Of a stretch of 64,000 nt of DNA, positions 10,851 to 21,848 are shown one piece after another. Each line of letters begins with the position of its first letter. Position 1 is the stretch's first letter. The notes under the pieces were generated by a model that was not told where the DNA came from, searched no databases, and saw only the letters and a program-made list of their open reading frames with translations. Both the position numbers and the translations under genes were made by a program. The stretch comes from Delphinapterus leucas (taxonomy: Eukaryota; Chordata; Mammalia; Artiodactyla; Monodontidae), in contig NW_022098063.1 in assembly GCF_002288925.2 (NCBI RefSeq), positions 1,649,219 through 1,713,218 on the forward strand, read 5' to 3'.

Positions 10851-12207
10851 CTTGTCAAAGTGTGTGTCCTTCCTGGCTCCCCAGGTGACTAGGAATGCTT
10901 GACTGTATGATCGACATCCTAGAAGTAACAGCCATTTAAAAATACCTGTAAACTTTTACAGCTTTTTATTAAAGAGAAGCTATACTAGAAGACAGAATTG
11001 GCAGCAGACTTAAAAAATTAGGAACCAACTAAAGACCATTATTCTTTAAAAAAATGCTCAAAATGTTTGTGTGATTTTAAAAAAGTAATATTTTATTTTT
11101 AACTTAACATAATAGGTTGGAACAATCACAGCTTCAGGAAGGGAAAATTATAGATATAAACTTTCAAAGATGGCAGGAGATAGAGATCTCTCTTGCTTTA
11201 ATGCATTACAATATGTAATTTTTCCTTTACCAACGTTACAAATGCATTTAACTGTCAAGGAACTTAAATGTATCCAAGCATTGTGTTTCATCTGGAGATT
11301 GATTGGATAAGAATGAAAGATAGAATGTGTTTATTTGAAAGGACTGTATTTACTCTTATTTTCAACAACTTTATGTGAAAGCAGGAAATTTAACCTGTCA
11401 ATGGATTGTGGTCAAATCTTTGCCTCCCTTCAGGGTTAAATTTCTGTGTTGATGTAAGTGGGAGCCTGCACTTCCATGTTTACAGCTCTTAGTGCCGGCT
11501 CTAAAAGCTTGCCATATTCCTGTGACTTTCAGAGTAAATGCTAGAAAGTCAGAAGTTGCTGTTCCTTGCTCTATCATCTTCTAAGTCTCCATCATCTTGA
11601 ATCTTTTTATCTGCGGCTTGAAGTTCACTGCCAGCTGGGAGACTTATGTTTCTGTGACCATAAGTGATGATCTAATAATTTTCCCATTTTCCTAAGCAGG
11701 CGGGTGGAAACTATTTCTGTTGTAAATGGCGGCTGTAATAAATAATAGAATTTATTCAGCTAAATCCTCTTTATATCCTGCAGAGTAAAGCAGAACTATC
11801 TTAATGGCAGGGGATAAGGGGGTAATGTTGTTGGCAGAGTCTTGATTTTATTACCTTGCACTCTGCTTAGATTCTCTGAGCCGCATCCAGCTGAAAAATA
11901 ACCTTTTTGGTTCAGAGCTTGCAAAATCTCAGCATGCCATCTTGGCAGAGAAGCTCTAAGGTGAGAGATGGAGAGGACTGCTGTTTGGAGACTGTACAGG
12001 GGTGAAAGGCCAGCAGATGCTAACATGAGTGGTGACCCCTTTTCAATTGGTGACAGAGGTACTGAGTAGGACTGCAGCGCAATCAGCAGCCTGCCTCAGC
12101 TTTCTTCTGGAGTCCTTCAGAAGCCATCCATCTCGCAGGACATTTTCTTTGTCCCTGCCCCTGAAGAGGCTTCCACTTGCAGGGTCTTAAGGAAATGCAC
12201 ATGAAGG
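10851..12207. other. Unique stretch, possible conserved non-coding DNA
   Basis: No repeat recognised over about 1.36 kb. From about 11130 to 12060 the composition is balanced and free of simple repeats. It contains an ATGGCGGCTGTAATAAATAATAG segment near 11726-11748. It could be an ordinary single-copy stretch or a regulatory element. Without alignment to other mammals this cannot be decided. Confidence 0.4.
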
Positions 12208-12288
12208 CACACACATGTGTGTACACACACATGCTGACACACACGCATGCGTGCACGCACACGCGTGCACGCACACACACACACACAG
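12208..12288. repeat. Degenerate (CA)n/(CG) microsatellite
   Basis: Alternating purine-pyrimidine tract mixing CACA, TGTG, CATGCGTGCACG and CGCGTG units. Such tracts can adopt the Z-DNA form in vitro. Confidence 0.9.
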
Positions 12289-12412
12289 CCCTTCGTGGCA
12301 CCTTTCAGAGCACTGAAGTCCTGAGTGTGGTTCCTAGTTGACTGATGGGTGGGTTTGCTTGACAGATGCCTTGTCTCGACTTCAATAGGTTTTGGTGTAG
12401 AATGGGAGTAAG

Positions 12413-12650
12413 GTAACATTTATTGAGGAATTATATATTAAACTCTGTGTTAGGCTTTTTACAATCCTTATCTCATTAAAGGAGCCTATGAAGTGGATGA
12501 GGTAGCTAATATTATCCCCATTATCAAAGTAAAGAAATTGAGACTCACAGAATTTAAACAAACTTTTCAATTCCATGCAAGAGCTGGGATTCAGATTTCT
12601 GGGGTTTCTAGTTCCAAAATTCACGTGTCTCTCATGATATAATGCTTAGT
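12413..12650 (-). mobile_element. MIR SINE, near full length
   Basis: Very clear reversed MIR: 'gtaacatttattgagg', 'ttaggctttttacaatccttatctcatt', 'gaggtagctaatattatcccc', 'gaaattgagactcacagaat' and 'agctgggattcagatttc'. Confidence 0.9.
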
Positions 12651-12842
12651 AAATAAAGCAGGATTTAGGATTATGTTGTGGTGATACAAATATTAGGGGA
12701 AAATTGCCAAAGTGTTTTCAAGGAGTGGTAGAATTTCCTTTGTTACACTTTATTATATTTTCTGAAATGAGCCTATATATTTTACCTTCAGAAGAGGCAC
12801 ATAATGCACTGGATTCTGTTTACATTGAATGAGCAAATAATT

Positions 12843-12864
12843 TACCTGGTAAATTTACCAGGTA
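12843..12864. repeat. Perfect 22-base palindrome
   Basis: Half-site TACCTGGTAAA followed directly by its reverse complement with no spacer. The next outward pair (T and G) does not match. It lies in otherwise unique DNA. A short perfect inverted repeat could be a dimeric protein site or chance. Confidence 0.9.
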
Positions 12865-13607
12865 GGTTTTGCCATCTTCTTTTACCAAGAAGTCTGAGGA
12901 GCAGGAAGGGTGTTTGGTTTACCCAGTGTCATAGAACTTACACGTAACAGCTCTAGGAAAATCTATGGGAAAAGAGTCCTTATCTTGCTACATTAAGCTC
13001 CTGAGAGTATGTCTTAAAGGCCCCACTTTGTTTTAGCGATCTGATGCTTAGGGCAATAAACTCTGACCTACCCATTGTTTGAATATTCAGCTTAATTTAT
13101 GTTCTAGTTCTATTTGGAGTTGTAAGGTTACCTATTTATATTTTTATCATTTTTCAGTTTTCACGAACATTGGGTCTTCTGGACCTTGGGGTAGTATTTC
13201 TGATCCCCAAAATCCCATTGGAGAATTTTTGTTGTTGTTGTTGTTTAACTATTTTGTTGTAGTTGTTAAGTTGCGATGCGATGTTGAGGTACATTTTAAA
13301 AATACTAATTAAAATATTTAATTATATTCATTATCACTAGGATAATGACATGCCCTACATGGTGATAAATAAAAGGAGGTGTATCTGCTACATGATACAG
13401 AAAATTATGCAGATCCCTACTCGAATCCTAGACTTTTGTATAAGCTGATGCTGACTATCTGGAATAATACAGAGCACTGCTCTGGTAAAGGGGGTCTTGC
13501 TACTTTCTTCTAGCTCCCCTGTAGCATTGCTTGGTCATGTGTTTGGATCAAATGCCCTGTGTATCAGGTGTCTATAGACAGCTGTTTTCCTAGCACAGAA
13601 GGATATT
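12865..13607. other. Mostly unannotated
   Basis: The first 95 bases may be a worn MIR in reverse ('ttctgaggagcag...tttacccagtgtcatagaa'). A short TTG run lies at about 13229-13248. The rest is unassigned. Confidence 0.4.
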
Positions 13608-13621
13608 CTAGTTCGTGTTTT

Positions 13622-13837
13622 GTTTGTTTGTTTGTTTTTTGGCGGTACGCGGGCCTCTCACCGCTGTGGCCTCTCCCATCGCGGAGCACAGGCTCCGGAC
13701 ACGCAGGATAGGATCAGCGGCCATGGCTCATGGGCCCAGCCGCTCCGCGGCATGTGGGATCTTCCCGGACCGGGGCACAAACCCGTGTCCCCTGCATCGG
13801 CAGGCGGACTCTCAACCACTGCGCCACCAGGGAAGCC
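13622..13837 (-). mobile_element. CHR-type SINE (short form)
   Basis: Reverse-oriented CHR SINE with a TGTT-repeat tail in place of pure T. The target-site duplication is CTAGTTCGTGTTTT at 13608-13621 and CTAGTTTGTGTTTT at 13838-13851. Compared with sibling copies it has a small local duplication ('ggataggatc') in the body near 13704-13714. Confidence 0.95.
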
Positions 13838-13851
13838 CTAGTTTGTGTTTT

Positions 13852-15528
13852 TACTTTCTATTACTTGGTAAGAGCAACTGGCATTGGAAGTCATGTATGA
13901 GGAGCCATTGAGGAGAGAAAGACATGACTTTTCCAAAATGTCCACCTTATACCTTAATCCTTTTAGACTGTCAATGCTATTTCTCCCCTTTTGATATATG
14001 AATAAGTGCGGGAGGGTTAAGTAGAAGCAATTGTTGGCTAACATCTTGGTTTTTAGGGATTCATTGACATCCAGCTGATTGTCAAGATAGATCAGGGCCT
14101 CAAAATCTGGAAAGAAATAAGGGGAATAGGGACTAGAGAAGTGGGACCAAGTAAAGGAAAAGAGATGGTTAGGCAGGAGGTCAGAGATTCATTGTCACCC
14201 TATTAGGGCTATTTTCAAAGCACTGTGTCTGGATCTCCCAGGTGAGCCTGGGTTTGTTTTGTTGCTGCTGCCACCATATGAAGAAAACAACATGAACCTC
14301 TTTCTGCATGAACCAGTACTTAGGTAATTAAAATGCCAGAATGACTCATCAGGTGGAACATGAACAGTGATGCCTGTCTCTGTTGTTTTCAGCTTTTGAA
14401 GAGCATCTAGGTAAATAATGTCCCTGAATTTAACTGTTGTGTGACTTTACTTTAGAAATACTTCACAGTTGTTCACAATCGTAAGCTGGAGTGCAACGTG
14501 GTACAGTGTTGAGCAACAATTCTTGGTCCCACATGTACAGTATAAATTTTATCTTTATTGCCCTATATTATTTATAACCTATCCAGGGGGAAATGGAGGA
14601 GGTTGTCTGGGCAGAAACATAGAGGCAACTAAAATATTGTTATGGTGAGCATGAAGGATTCCATTTTATCTACACTTATGTTTTTGTAATATATCAAATA
14701 ATATAAATTTAGTGTACTTTGAAACTGGCTCTCATTTTTTTTGAAACTGGTCAGATATTGAGGGAAGTGTACATATTAGAGGCGTTATTTGCATAGAGGT
14801 AGAAGAGAGAGCGAGGAGAGTTATAAAGGGGGGGTGAACCAAACTTAAATGATTTAATAAAACAATGGCTCATGACAGATGATATACAGAAAGGAAGCAA
14901 TTAACAAAGCTATAGTTGGAAGAGAGCAAAGATAAATATGATGTAGTACAATGCATTTTAGTGGATGCAACTTTTAAACTAAGGATTTTGATAACTCTAC
15001 ATTTTTAATTATTCTGCCTTCTTGTAAAACATCTATTCATTCTACAGCGAATCATGACTTCTCAACTACAGGGAAGACCTGGGGAGAGAGGGGTGACTTG
15101 TGAAACTGTATATCCTCTGATAAACATGGAGAGACCATCTCTAATCATTTAAGATGATTTTTGTTTGTTTTTGCTCTTAAATCCAGGTGACATAATTGCT
15201 AGTCCTATGATGTAAGCTTCCTAAGCATTTTTAAAGACATTAGTGCATAAATCAGTAGATGGCATTGGCCACACACGAGAAGAAACTGCTGTCTGTTCAT
15301 TGAACTAAACACAGTAAATTGCTTTATGGAGAATCCATTTTGTGATTATAGTCAACCTTTGCTCATTACTGTATTTGTATACACCTCACCTTTAGTGCTT
15401 TACTATTTCAAGGTAGCAAAGATGTGCTAGGATCAATAATGTAAATAGAATTTTGAATTATTGTGGTTTTGGTTAATTAAGCACTGTTTTTCTCTAGGGA
15501 GCACTCTAGACTATGATTTAGTAGTATT
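13852..15528. other. Unannotated stretch
   Basis: About 1.7 kb with no recognised element. One 26-base AT-rich string at 14681-14706 recurs exactly at 17915-17940. Confidence 0.5.
14681..14706 (+). repeat. 26-base direct repeat, copy 1
   Basis: Identical to 17915-17940. The following 22 bases are also related and share GTnTA and TGAAACTG, which implies a longer diverged homologous block. Confidence 0.8.
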
Positions 15529-15540
15529 AAAGAGTTACTG

Positions 15541-15880
15541 TGGGGCTTCCCTGGTGGCACAGTGGTTAAGAATCCGCCTGCCAATGCAGGGGACAAGGGT
15601 TCGAGCCCTGGTCCAGGAAGATCCCACACGCCACTAAGCCCGTGCACCACAACTACTGAGCCTGCGCTCTAGAGCCTGTGAGCCAGAAGTACTGAGCCTG
15701 CGTGCCACAACTACTGAAACCCACACGCCTAGAGCCCGTGCTCCACAACAAGAGAAGCTACCACAATGAGAAACCCGCGCACCACAACAAAGAGTAGCCC
15801 CCGCTCACTGCAACTAGAGAAAGCCTGCGCACAGCAACGAAGACCCAACGCAGCCAAAAATAAAAATTAAATTAAAAAGA
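15541..15880 (+). mobile_element. CHR-2-like SINE (long form)
   Basis: Sense copy. The tRNA-like head 'ggcttccctggtggcacagtggttaag' has an A-box-like segment, and the B box 'gggttcgagccc' follows. A body of repeated 'ccacaactactgagcc' modules ends in 'gacccaacgcagccaaaaataaa'. A diverged target-site duplication ('aaagagttactgtg' and 'aaagagatattgtg') flanks it. Confidence 0.95.
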
Positions 15881-15904
15881 AAAGAGATATTGTGTAGCTC
15901 CGCC

Positions 15905-15930
15905 TGTGTGTGTGTGTGTATATATATATT
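15905..15930 (+). repeat. (TG)7(TA)5 microsatellite
   Basis: Short dinucleotide tract just downstream of the SINE tail. Confidence 0.9.
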
Positions 15931-15931
15931 C

Positions 15932-16390
15932 ATTGTCTTCAGATGACAAATTTTTCCACGTTTGTGCCTTTTTGTGTTCATTTTCTTTCCTTTTAGATGA
16001 ATCATAGCACTTAAGCAGAAGTTAAACTCAGGAAAGAAAAAGAATGCCATGTTAAGCTGTCAACTTGGCTTCCTTAACGATAGTTTAAATTTTAAAATAG
16101 ACAACTACAACAATTCATTAAATAAAGGTCATGAGATTTCTTTGGGTATCAGCCCATATCATATTTATTTTCCATGACCAAATATTTGGATATCCAATTA
16201 GATAGAAGTAGTATGCTAAACTTGTGAAATTAACAAGAAGTTATTTTTATTTAATGTGCCATTTTGGGGAAGATATTATGCAGAAGACTATTTTCTAGAC
16301 AGAAAGAGTTTTTACGAAGTTTTTGTCTATGACCTTCCACATTGCACACTGCTTAAAATCCCACTGAGATCTCCCATTAGATGAGACTTC
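15932..16390. other. Unannotated stretch
   Basis: AT-rich; no element recognised. Confidence 0.5.
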
Positions 16391-17012
16391 TTTTTTTAAT
16401 TGGAGTATAATTGCTTTACAATGGTGTGTTAGTTTCTGCTTTATAACAAAGTGAATCAGTTATACATATACATATGTTCCCATATCTCTTCCCTCTTGCA
16501 TCTGCCTCCCTCCCACCCTCCCTATCCCACCCCTCCAGGCGGTCACAAAGCACCGAGCTGATCTCCCTGTGCTATGCGGCTGCTTCCCACTACCTATCTG
16601 CCTTACATTTGGTAGTGTATATATGTCCATGCCTCTCTCTCGCTTTGTCACAGCTTACCCTTCCCCCGCCCCATATCCTCAAGTCCATTCTCTAGTAGGT
16701 CTGTGTCTTTATTCCTGTCTTACCCCTAGGTCCTTCATGACATTTTTTTTTTCCTTAAATTCCATATATATGTGTTAGCATATGGTATTTGTCTTTATCT
16801 TTCTGACTTACTTCACTCTGTATGACAGACTCTAGGTCTCTCCACCTCATTACAAATAGCTCAATTTCGTTTCTTTTTATAGCTGAGTAATATTCCATTG
16901 TATGTATGTGCCACATCTTCTTTATCCATTCATCCAATGATGGACATTTAGGTTGTTTCCATCTCTGGGCTATTGTAAATAGAGCTGCAATGAACATTTT
17001 GGTACATGACTC
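16391..17012 (-). mobile_element. Young 5'-truncated L1 insertion
   Basis: Antisense L1 3' end of about 620 bases. From the left: T-tract and 3' UTR complement including a pyrimidine-rich block (16480-16545), then the ORF2 C-terminus. The 80-codon C-terminal frame is still open, so this copy is younger than the other L1s here. It is truncated on the 5' side near 17012. No clear target-site duplication was found. Confidence 0.92.
16755..16997 (-). pseudogene. L1 ORF2 C-terminal fragment
   Basis: Eighty codons of the end of ORF2. They include FTIAQRWKQPKCPS, MEYYSAIKRNEIELF and the closing KDKYHML motif. This is the cysteine-bearing C-terminal part that follows the reverse transcriptase. Endonuclease and polymerase are missing because reverse transcription stopped early, so it is dead on arrival. 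Confidence 0.95.
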
Positions 17013-17572
17013 TTTTTTTAGACTTTTAAATGTTCTTCCTCAGCTTTGAGGCATTCTGTTTCATTCCCCCCTTTGGACCTAGTGTCATTAACCACACAGA
17101 GGCAACAGGCTTATAGTTCTTAAATAGTTCCAGTTTCTTGACAGTTTGAAAAGCTACAGAGGCTTTCTATATATACCAAAAATAAATTGTCCATCCCAGC
17201 TAAAATATGTCTAATGGTTTACATTCTTTACAAGTAACTTATCTGATTTGTGAAATGCATGATAAGGCCATTATATTACAGTGATGATATTTATAACAAG
17301 TAGTTTGTAAGAACATGACATATGACCACAACCACATGAGGATCCGGAAATAGATATATCAATTAGTTATGCATGAGATATGGATCTTATTTATTATCAT
17401 TAATCTATTAAGTGAACTGACTAAACCAAGCAGTGATATTTACATATGAGGATAATGAAGATTTATTGCAAAGTTGTCTTCATCAGTACCTCTTTTCTGA
17501 AGCTTACCAATGAAGTTACTCAAGGGTAAATTAAATTTTGGAAAGGTTCTCATTTAATTTTCTGCATAACTT
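17013..17572. other. Unannotated stretch
   Basis: No element recognised. Confidence 0.5.
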
Positions 17573-17586
17573 TAAAGTTAAATTAT

Positions 17587-17723
17587 GGGAATTCCCTGGT
17601 GGTCCAGCGGTTAGGACTGCACACTTCCACTGCAGGGGGACCCAGGTTTGATCCCTGATTGGGGAACCAAGATCTCGCAAGCCACATGGTACAGCCAAAA
17701 ATAAATAAATTGATTTAAAAAAA
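17587..17723 (+). mobile_element. Short tRNA-derived cetartiodactyl SINE
   Basis: Head 'gggaattccctggtggtccag', B-box-like 'ccaggtttgatccctg', and end 'cagccaaaaataaataaa'. A perfect 14-base target-site duplication, TAAAGTTAAATTAT, lies at 17573-17586 and 17724-17737. It has only the tRNA-like part and a short tail. Confidence 0.92.
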
Positions 17724-17737
17724 TAAAGTTAAATTAT

Positions 17738-18637
17738 AATAATGAATATGCTGGTAAAGACTATGCCCCAACTTCGAATATTGTATTGGAAAGTTGTTAA
17801 AAATATCTAATTTGTGCTTGGTCCTCTTATAAATATTTTCTTATTCTGAGGATATTGAAATTAGTATGAATTTCAATTGAATCTTATACAGCATATTATA
17901 TACTTTGCAAAATATTTTTGTAATATATCAAATAATATAAGCTTGGTATATCATGAAACTGAAATGAGCAAAAGTGAATATTTGTCGAATAAACTATAAT
18001 TTGTCAATTCAGAAAATCTTGTAAATGAATGTAACATAATAGATCATTTTTAGTACCTTGTTTTGTATCTTTAGGTAATGGATGATATGAAGGAAGTTAG
18101 ACTTCAGACATTTCAGAAAATATGAAGATATTTCTCCGCACCATGAGATTCTGGAAAAAAATTTAATCTTAGAATGCTTTCAGAACTTTCATATTGATTA
18201 TGAAAACTATTTCAGTGAAGAAGAAAATATGAATGTAGTGAAAGAATCCAGTATGGATCCATGAACATTTGAATTTGGGCTTTAGGTAGTCAGATAAAAA
18301 CGTTGGGAAAAAAAGATAAACATATGAGACTAGGAGAATGATTCTAAACTTGGTAGGAAACTAAAAGCCAAAGTGTAAAGTGGAACAAATTTTACTAAGA
18401 ACTAAAGGCAACGAGAAAGGAATTTTAATGTTTGATTTGATATGGATATGTAACTTATGACCAACTATGCAATATTAATGATAACTCCATGAAAAGAGAA
18501 TTCCTCACTTTGACTTTTGCTTTTGTATCTGATAAAAAGAAGAGAGATATTAGGGGGAAAATACATGCTGCTTTAGATTTTAAGACAGAGAGATATTCAT
18601 TACCTCTCTGAATACTATGAAATCAAACGTTTGATGG
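17738..18637. other. Unannotated AT-rich stretch
   Basis: Contains the second copy of the 26-base direct repeat (17915-17940). No gene or known element was seen. Confidence 0.5.
17915..17940 (+). repeat. 26-base direct repeat, copy 2
   Basis: Exact match to 14681-14706, 3.2 kb upstream. Confidence 0.8.
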
Positions 18638-18775
18638 ATATTTTTTCAAGTTTTATTGAGGTACGATTGCAAAATCGTAGGATATTTAACATGTACAATG
18701 TGATGATTTGATATACATATACTTTGTGAAAGGATTCCTCCCGAGTTAATTAATGCATCCTTAATATGTATTTTA
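18638..18775 (-). mobile_element. L1M 3' UTR fragment
   Basis: 'caagttttattgaggtacgattgc...aacatgtacaatgtgatgatttgatatacatatac' matches the reversed 3' end of L1MA/L1MB elements. Confidence 0.7.
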
Positions 18776-19205
18776 AATGAATGTGATATTTTCAGGGACC
18801 AATTTGTCTTGGTTTTCATTGGAGATGAAGAAAATATGCTACATTCCACGTTAATTGGATGCTACTCCGGCTAATTGGAGGTTAGATCACCTTGGCTGAG
18901 AGTAAATAGACTCTAAGACCAATAAAGGATTTAAAAGTCTTACGAGCCAGAAGAGGTGGAGAATTCTGTGGGAAGACATCTGGACAGAGCTGGTGGGCGT
19001 GTAGGGAGGGCACTTTGACGGAGCGGGGGATCTGGCCCTCTGCTCCAGGATCATAGAAGGGACCACTGCAAACAGACCAAAGAGCTGTCTGCAGTGAGCA
19101 GTCACATTGTACTGGCATCAAACATGTACTTAAGAAATTAAGACAGTAAAGTGTCTGTAACATTTCTTCATCTTCCAACTATGATGTAGTAGCTAACACT
19201 TCACC
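18776..19205. other. Unannotated stretch
   Basis: Slightly GC-richer DNA at 18940-19080. A 98-codon minus-strand frame (18882-19178) resembles no known protein. It may be the upstream part of the old LINE that follows. Confidence 0.4.
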
Positions 19206-20745
19206 AAAAATAATTGAGTAAAATACAACGAGATTTGAATATATCAGAAAGGCCAAGATTCTGGAGAGAGAGAAAATGCACCAAGGTATATGCTCCCTCA
19301 GTTTTTCAGCTTAGAGCATTTGCTAATTAAGAAAAAGCAGTAGCCCAGAGCATATCAAATTTCACTGAGCTGGAGAGAAAACAATATCTAAACAAAATGG
19401 TTTTCAAGCTACCAATGAAGACAACAGTTAATGAGACAAGATCCTGGAGAAAAGAATTGTGTATGTATGGGATGGGACACAAAGAACTAAAAGAAAGTCA
19501 GCTATTAAAAACACTAAAATGATAACCAGAGATTTATGAAGTCTCACAGTGCTATAGAAACAAAAATTTGTAACTTTAGGCTTCGTTAAGTTAAGAAGGG
19601 TCATGGTAAACACCTAAGGCTTTCAGTTGAAATCCCTGATGGTTTATTACAACTGATGTAAGAGCAATTCATAAATAGATCAGCCCTCATAATGTCTGAA
19701 CACACCCTCGAATAGATCTGCCTATATTCTCTCTGTCAGCTAGAAGCAGCATAATTTCTCTCTAGAGATCTATGGTAACATAACACCTAGAGCTTCAATA
19801 CTTTTTCACAATAAACAGCCAATATTCAGTAAACTACCAGGGATTTCAAGACTGAGGATCAATAACCAAAAGCCAAGAAACAACACAATAGAAATAGACC
19901 AACAGCTAAGCCAGGTATTGAAATTATGAGATATGGGCTTCAAAATAACTGCGATTAACATGTTAACCATAGATAAAAATATGGAAAAACTGAGCTAGAG
20001 TCTGTAAAAAAAAATATTAAAGCTGAATAGAAGACTAAAAGCATGGGAGTCTAGGTCTACAGAAAATAAATTGGAGCATGAGAGAAAAAAATGATTGAAA
20101 ATACAGAAAAGAGCACAAGAGGCATGAGGAATATCGTGCAAAAGTCTGATGTATGTATAAATGGATTTAGAGAGAGAACGAAGGGCAGAAGCAGCATTTG
20201 AAGGGCAAATATGACAGGAATTCTCCCAAATTGATGAAATAGATCCAGCCATAGATAAAACTGGAAATGACATCACAATAGTTCATACAATTAAAGATGA
20301 ATCTTTGTTTTCATAAATTCATTCTAATAATGAGAAAATATCAAAGAAATTGAAGAAAAGTCTACAAAATAATTTGTAGCACTTTTAAAAAGTGTTGAGA
20401 TTATAAAAGACAAGAGAAAAACAGGAAGTGACACTACTGGATGACTAGCAATCGAATGCAATTTGGAATCCTAGATTGGTTCTGGGAATGGGAAAAGGAG
20501 ATTAATGAAAAAAGCTGTTGAAATTTTAATAAGATTTATAGTTTAGTTAATAGTATTGTATTGCTATGTTAATAGTATTATAATGCTATGTTAATTTCCT
20601 GTTTTTAATAACTGCTCTATAGTTATAAATATGTTAACTTCAGGGTGAGCTGCATGAAAGATATACAGGAACTTTCTGTACTATTTCTGAGACTTTTCTG
20701 TAAGTCTAAAATTATTTCAAAATAAATAGTTTAAAGATTATAATA
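19206..20745 (+). mobile_element. Old HAL1/L1M-like LINE
   Basis: Sense-strand, A-rich and coding-like but full of stops. ORF1-like text is recognisable near 19960-20260 ('agataaaaatatggaaaaactgagctag', 'caaattgatgaaatagat'). The 3' end reads 'ggaactttctgtactatttctgagacttttctgtaag...tttcaaaataaatagtttaaa', as in L1ME/HAL1 tails. The left boundary is uncertain. Confidence 0.55.
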
Positions 20746-20768
20746 AACATATAATCAAATATTACATC

Positions 20769-21074
20769 TTTTTTTTTTATCTTATTTTTATTTATTTATT
20801 TATTTATTTTTGGCTGTGTTGGGTCGTCGTTTCTGTGCATGGGCTTTCTCTAGTTGCGGCGAGTGGGGGCCATTCTTCATTGCGGTGTGCGGGCCTCTCA
20901 CTGTCGTGGCCTCTCCCGTTGCAGAGCACAGGCTCCAGACGCGCAGGCTCAGTAGTTGTGGCTCACGGGCCTATCCGCTCCGCGGCATGCGGGATCTTCT
21001 CAGACCAGGGCTCGAACCAGTGTCCCCTGCATTAGCAGGCAAATTCTTAACCACTGCGCCACCAGGGAAGCCCC
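20769..21074 (-). mobile_element. CHR-type SINE (intermediate/long form)
   Basis: Reverse copy with a TTTA-rich tail. It has a 3' body segment ('ggctgtgttgggtcgtcg...ctctagttgcggcgag') joined to the same GC-rich middle as the short CHR form, so it looks structurally between the two types. Only a 6-7 base target-site duplication (TACATC) is visible. Confidence 0.92.
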
Positions 21075-21080
21075 TACATC

Positions 21081-21624
21081 ATATTTTTAAAATGTTGAAT
21101 GCCACAAAATATTTAGCACAGTCTACCTGATTAATTCATTCTGTGAGTTTTCTTTCTATCTGTATTTACATGAAGAGCATCCTGAATTGTCATGATGAGT
21201 AGTTCAATAACAGCTAATCTTTGCAAATAATTAGTGAGTAAATAGGGTTTTTAATATTCTGTAGTTAAAATACATGATAGAAATAAATACTATAGAGGCT
21301 AAGTTGGACTTGTAACCATAATGCAAATTTTTTAAAAATAAAAGCATCATTCTTATTAGTTTTACAAATAAAGCTTTACAAGCTTATATTTATAAAGTAA
21401 TTTTATCCTAATAATGTGGCAATTAAATTAAGTTTAAATGTACAAGGATTTTATGTATGATTTCATTAGCAAAAAGCAAGTTGCTTCTAAGAAAGTTGCT
21501 AAACTACTTCACAGAACTACAAACACATTTATGGCAGGGATTATATTTACAATGCCTAAAAGAGTGCTTAATCATGCATATTTGATAATTAAGTTGATAG
21601 ACTATGTGTTTAACAGGCATAGAT
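21081..21624. other. Unannotated AT-rich stretch
   Basis: Nothing assignable. Confidence 0.5.
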
Positions 21625-21636
21625 AAACCTAGATTT

Positions 21637-21836
21637 TTTTTTAAGTTCTTTTTTTTTTTCTGATGTGGACCATTTTTAAAGTCTTTATTGAATTCATTAC
21701 AATATTGCTTCTGTTTTATGTTTTGGTTTTTTGGCCGCGAGGCATGTGGGATCCTAGCTCCCCGACCAGGGACCGAACCTGCACCCTCTGCATTGGAAGG
21801 CAAAGTCTTAACCACTGGACTGCCAGGGAAATCCCC
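21637..21836 (-). mobile_element. tRNA-head SINE with LINE-like 3' body
   Basis: Reverse copy: 'tttttaaagtctttattgaattcattacaatattgcttctgttttatg', then 'ggttttttggccgcgaggcatg', then the complement of a tRNA-like head. The target-site duplication is AAACCTAGATTT at 21625-21636 and AAACCTATATTT at 21837-21848. A sibling lies at 52294-52466. Confidence 0.9.
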
Positions 21837-21848
21837 AAACCTATATTT

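Noticed and set aside
15541..15880. Ruminant Bov-tA SINE
   Set aside because: The head is shared among related tRNA-derived SINEs, but the body consists of CHR-2 modules and lacks the Bov-tA 'gagaaggaaatggcaaccc' segment.
18882..19178. 98-codon minus-strand frame that looks compositionally balanced
   Set aside because: No similarity, a second overlapping frame, and location beside an old LINE. Insufficient support for a gene.
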